The notes beneath the pieces were generated by a model. That model ran no database searches. It was given only the letters and a program-made list of their open reading frames with translations, and was not told where the DNA came from. Source: CAWHMN01 sp051001135 (GTDB lineage: Bacteria > Acidobacteriota > Terriglobia > Terriglobales > Acidobacteriaceae). Taken from it: 8,097 nucleotides of DNA. The stretch spans positions 1 through 8,097 of the forward strand of contig JBPCNO010000111.1 of NCBI GenBank assembly GCA_051001135.1. The letters are read 5' to 3'. Each line of letters opens with the position of its first letter. The first letter of the stretch is position 1. The position numbers and the translations under genes are program-made. Shown in pieces: positions 5,592 through 8,097 of the stretch.

Positions 5592-6337
5592 AACGACTGA
5601 GTGTTCTTCGTACTCTTGCCATGGCAACGCTGCTGGTTACAGCTATACCCTTTGCATCCAGCCAGCAGATTCAGGTCAACAAGGACAACCGCACCATCGC
5701 GATCACGGCGCAGGGTGAGGCCACGCAGATCGCCGACACGGCGACTTTGCGCGTTGGCTATCTCGTCTACGGAGCCAACTCCCAGACGGCCTATGCCAAT
5801 GCCTCCAAAGCCTCGAACGATATCGCTGCCGCGTTGGCGGCCGCAGGCGTAGCCAAAGATGCGATCCAGAGCGAAGACCAGAGCATCAGCCCGGTCGAAC
5901 CCTTCGAGCAGAAGGACCTGCCGCCGGCGGTCGCGGCGCAGCGGCAGTTCAAAGTCCAGCAGAGCTGGAACGTGAAGACCACCGCGGCCAAAGCTACGGA
6001 GGTGCTCGACGCTGCCGTCAAAGCCGGCGCCAACAGCGGCGGCCAGATCGACTGGAGCGTGGCTGACAAGGATGGCTTGCATGCCAAGGCCCTGCAGGAT
6101 GCGCTGAGCCGCGCCCGCGCTCAGGCCGGCACCATTGCCACCGGCCTGAACGCCAAACTCGGCGGCCTGGTCTACGCCAGCAACGAGGTGCCCCAGCAGG
6201 GACCGCAGCCGATGATGGCGCATCGCGTAGAGGCGATGGGTAGCACGATGGCTATGTCCAAAGTGCAGCCCCTGGCGGTAAACGCTCGCAAGGTCGCCGA
6301 CTCCGCCACCGTTTACGCGGTCTTCGCCATCGAATAG
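5588..6337 (+). CDS. Secreted SIMPL (DUF541) domain protein
   Basis: The 249-residue product has a Sec signal peptide (MKRLSVLRTL then a hydrophobic core, cleavage likely near ASSQ at 23-26), so it should be periplasmic or outer-membrane-associated. The mature part has the SIMPL pattern: ITAQGEATQIADTATLRVGY (39-58), an A-rich helix, an IQSEDQSISP strand (93-102) and a final strand ATVYAVFAIE (240-249). SIMPL proteins include periplasmic stress-associated proteins such as E. coli YggE; their biochemical role is poorly defined. AGGAG lies four nt before the ATG, and the start overlaps the trpD stop as ATGA, so translation is probably coupled to trpD. The function gives no obvious link to tryptophan synthesis. 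Confidence 0.88.
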   Translation: MKRLSVLRTLAMATLLVTAIPFASSQQIQVNKDNRTIAITAQGEATQIADTATLRVGYLVYGANSQTAYANASKASNDIAAALAAAGVAKDAIQSEDQSISPVEPFEQKDLPPAVAAQRQFKVQQSWNVKTTAAKATEVLDAAVKAGANSGGQIDWSVADKDGLHAKALQDALSRARAQAGTIATGLNAKLGGLVYASNEVPQQGPQPMMAHRVEAMGSTMAMSKVQPLAVNARKVADSATVYAVFAIE

Positions 6338-6410
6338 CCCGCGCTTAGCCCCAGTTAGACCCGCTGCGACGTGCGGCCCCGCTCCGGCATCGAATCCCTG
6401 ACGTATGCTG

Positions 6411-6420
6411 GTGCATGCAC
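6411..6420. repeat. 10-bp perfect palindrome between the SIMPL and acyltransferase genes
   Basis: GTGCATGCAC is perfectly palindromic and lies 67 bp before the acyltransferase start, in a 149-bp gap. It could be an operator half-site pair, but a 10-bp palindrome alone is weak evidence. I see no convincing promoter or terminator in the gap. Confidence 0.25.
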
Positions 6421-6486
6421 GCAGCCGATGAGCCCCGCATGCCGCGCTGAGCGCCCCGTCTCCAAGCGCCGAGAGGATCCCGCACC

Positions 6487-7341
6487 ATGCCGGAATACAA
6501 ATATCGCGAACTGCGTCCCACGCCCGAGGCCGAAGAGGTCTTCCGCCGCTGGCTGCGCTTTCTCAATGACGAGCTGACGCGCCACAAGGAACCGAAGCTG
6601 CGCAACGAGCTCGTCCGCGATACGCTGCACCAGTTGCTCTTCGCCCGGCCGCACGGCGGCAAGCTCAACTTTCAGCTCGCCACCGAACTTCCCTTCAACT
6701 GCGTCGAGCTATCACTGGACCCCGCTAACGTCACCCTCGAGCCCGAGTACTACGGCGACATCGACGAGGAAAAATACGCCGAGCGCAAGCCGCTCATCTG
6801 GCTGTGGCAGATGTTCGACCGCTCCCCACTCGCGCTCAACCACTGGCTCGGCTTTCGCTTCCGCTGCGTGCTCGGCCACCACATCTTCAAGTCGCTCGGC
6901 AAGAATGTGAAGATCTTCCACGGGGTCGAATTCTCCTACGGCTACAACCTGACCATCGAGGACGACTGCACCATCCACAAGTACGTCATGCTCGACGACC
7001 GCGGCGAGATCGTCATTCGCCAGGGTACCTCCCTCAGCGACTACGCCTCGGTCTACTCGCACGCTCACCACGCGAAGAACTCGCAGGACATCCAGAACCG
7101 CATCAATGAGATCGGCCCGCGCGCCCGCGTCACCTATCACGCATCCGTCATGGCTGGAGTGAACGTCGGTGAAGATGCAATTCTGGGCGCCATGGCGGTG
7201 GCCACCCGCGACATCGAACCGGGCAGCATCGCCGGCGGCATCCCGGCGAAAGAGATCAAGAAGAAGAACGACGTTAAGGAAGGCGGCTGGGACAAGTCCG
7301 GCAATCGGCAGACTTCCGGCTCCGGCGGCAAATCAAGCTGA
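6487..7341 (+). CDS. Left-handed beta-helix (hexapeptide-repeat) acyltransferase
   Basis: Probably an O-acetyl/acyltransferase acting on a sugar or cell-envelope glycan; the acceptor is unknown. In the 284-residue product, residues 1-130 are a charged and aromatic N-terminal region that includes LALNHWLGFRFRCVLGHH (115-132). Residues about 137-257 are the hexapeptide coil, seen as GKNVKIFHGVEFSYGYNLTI, EIVIRQGTSLSDYASVYSH, ASVMAGVNVGEDAILGAMAV, then the family-typical GGIPAKEIKKK (250-260). His191/193 in SHAHH are good candidates for the catalytic histidine by analogy with maltose/galactoside acetyltransferases. The tail (SGNRQTSGSGGKSS) is low-complexity and likely disordered. The long N-terminal region sets it apart from the roughly 180-200-residue sugar acetyltransferases. 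GAGAGGA lies about 9 nt before the ATG. No signal peptide or clear membrane helix is seen. Confidence 0.85.
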   Translation: MPEYKYRELRPTPEAEEVFRRWLRFLNDELTRHKEPKLRNELVRDTLHQLLFARPHGGKLNFQLATELPFNCVELSLDPANVTLEPEYYGDIDEEKYAERKPLIWLWQMFDRSPLALNHWLGFRFRCVLGHHIFKSLGKNVKIFHGVEFSYGYNLTIEDDCTIHKYVMLDDRGEIVIRQGTSLSDYASVYSHAHHAKNSQDIQNRINEIGPRARVTYHASVMAGVNVGEDAILGAMAVATRDIEPGSIAGGIPAKEIKKKNDVKEGGWDKSGNRQTSGSGGKSS

Positions 7342-7344
7342 GCC

Positions 7345-7359
7345 TGCCGTTTTCCGGCA
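7345..7359. repeat. Small stem-loop between the acyltransferase and protease genes
   Basis: TGCCG (7345-7349) and CGGCA (7355-7359) flank a TTTTC loop. The stem has only 5 bp and no T-run follows, so it is at best a weak terminator. It lies 12 bp before the next ATG. Confidence 0.25.
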
Positions 7360-7371
7360 CAATAGAGGAAC

Positions 7372-8073
7372 ATGGATTTCTCCATAGCCTCGAAAGTCTT
7401 CGAATTCATCGTCCTGCTGTTCGCTCTTTCGTTTCATGAGGCGGCGCACGCCTGGATGGCGTCCCGGCTCGGCGATCCGACGGCGCGCATGCTGGGCCGC
7501 CTCACCCTCAATCCAATCAAGCACATCGACCCGCTGGGTACGCTGATCCTGCCTCTGTTGTGCCTCTTCCTTCCCGGGTTCGGCGGGCTGCTCTTCGGCT
7601 GGGCCAAACCAACGCCGGTGACCACGCGCAATTTCAAGAACTTCAAGCGCGACGACATCCTCACCACCGTCGCCGGTCCGGTCAGCAATGTAGTGCTGGC
7701 CATCGCATCGCTCATCATCCTGATCGGCATCGCCAGGTTCACGCCCACCGGCCGCGCCTGCGTGGCCGCCGTCTCTGGCTTCGGGCTCGATCCGGCGCTC
7801 ATGGCCGCGAGTCCCATCGTCCTGCCCCTGACCATCATCTTTTATTACGGCATTCTGCTGAACCTGTTCCTGGCTGTCTTCAACCTGCTGCCGCTTCCGC
7901 CGCTCGATGGCAGCCACATCTTCCGCCACATGCTGCCACCCCGGGCGGCAGCCATCTATGACCGGCTGGGCATCTTCAGCCTGATTATCATGTTCGTCGT
8001 CGGTGGGCGGGTCGCCGGCTTCTTCATGGCTCCAGCCCTGGGGCTCTTCCGCAGCGTGCTACTGAGCGGCTAG
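7372..8073 (+). CDS. Site-2 protease family (M50) membrane zinc metalloprotease
   Basis: Members cut substrates within the membrane, often to release anti-sigma factors or process membrane proteins; the substrate here is unknown. The 233-residue product is almost entirely hydrophobic. The first membrane segment (about 8-27) contains the zinc-binding HEAAH (22-26) with its catalytic Glu. TVAGPVSNVVLAIASLIILIGIA (99-121), LPLTIIFYYGILLNLFLAVF (151-170) and IFSLIIMFVV (201-210) are further segments. The second zinc-site motif NLLPLPPLDGSH (171-182) supplies Asp179. No PDZ or CBS domain is present, so this is the short, minimal form. GAGGA lies just before the ATG (unusually close, 2-3 nt). It starts 30 bp after the acyltransferase stop and is probably co-transcribed. 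Nothing is seen in the last 24 bases of the window. Confidence 0.92.
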   Translation: MDFSIASKVFEFIVLLFALSFHEAAHAWMASRLGDPTARMLGRLTLNPIKHIDPLGTLILPLLCLFLPGFGGLLFGWAKPTPVTTRNFKNFKRDDILTTVAGPVSNVVLAIASLIILIGIARFTPTGRACVAAVSGFGLDPALMAASPIVLPLTIIFYYGILLNLFLAVFNLLPLPPLDGSHIFRHMLPPRAAAIYDRLGIFSLIIMFVVGGRVAGFFMAPALGLFRSVLLSG

Positions 8074-8097
8074 CGCATTCGTCCGCCACCATAATGG

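Noticed and set aside
5312..6223. Minus-strand open frame (303 codons) opposite trpD and the SIMPL gene
   Set aside because: Mirrors the codon structure of two confident genes and shows no domain of its own.

Overview
The window looks like chromosomal DNA of a GC-rich bacterium. I infer Acidobacteriota (Terriglobia-like) from the style of the CocE-type hydrolase, the four-helix-bundle cassette and an intergenic hairpin of the CCCACCCT...AGGATGGG type. This is recognition from memory, not a search result, and it is moderately uncertain.

The left half is read on the minus strand, in transcription order: sucC (succinyl-CoA synthetase beta, 4419-3229), a frameshifted 23S-rRNA-intervening-sequence / four-helix-bundle gene (3221-2857), sucD (succinyl-CoA synthetase alpha, 2819-1944) and a secreted CocE/NonD (peptidase S15-like) hydrolase (1730 to beyond the left edge; 576 codons visible). 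The right half is read on the plus strand: trpD (4557-5591), a secreted SIMPL/DUF541 protein overlapping it by 4 bp (5588-6337), a left-handed beta-helix acyltransferase (6487-7341) and a membrane-embedded site-2-protease-family metalloprotease (7372-8073). The two halves diverge from a 137-bp intergenic region carrying a roughly 14-bp tandem repeat.

sucC and sucD together make the TCA-cycle enzyme that interconverts succinyl-CoA and succinate with substrate-level phosphorylation. trpD makes the second intermediate of tryptophan synthesis and stands here without other trp genes. The remaining genes are envelope or secreted functions with no visible metabolic link to trpD.

The most interesting structure is the roughly 422-bp interval 2831-3252. 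It splits sucC from sucD, holds the four-helix-bundle gene, and is bounded by oppositely oriented, related CAGGG(G/A)TCAGGG-type repeats. One repeat supplies the last seven codons and stop of sucC; the other supplies the stop of the four-helix-bundle gene. Removing exactly this interval on paper makes sucC end in a TGA that overlaps the sucD ATG (TGATG), a typical coupled arrangement. I read it as a small inserted passenger cassette, now decayed by a one-base deletion in its gene. Further points are a DQHST pentapeptide repeat expansion inside the hydrolase and the 14-bp repeats between sucC and trpD. I saw no tRNA, rRNA, CRISPR array, transposase or complete terminator.
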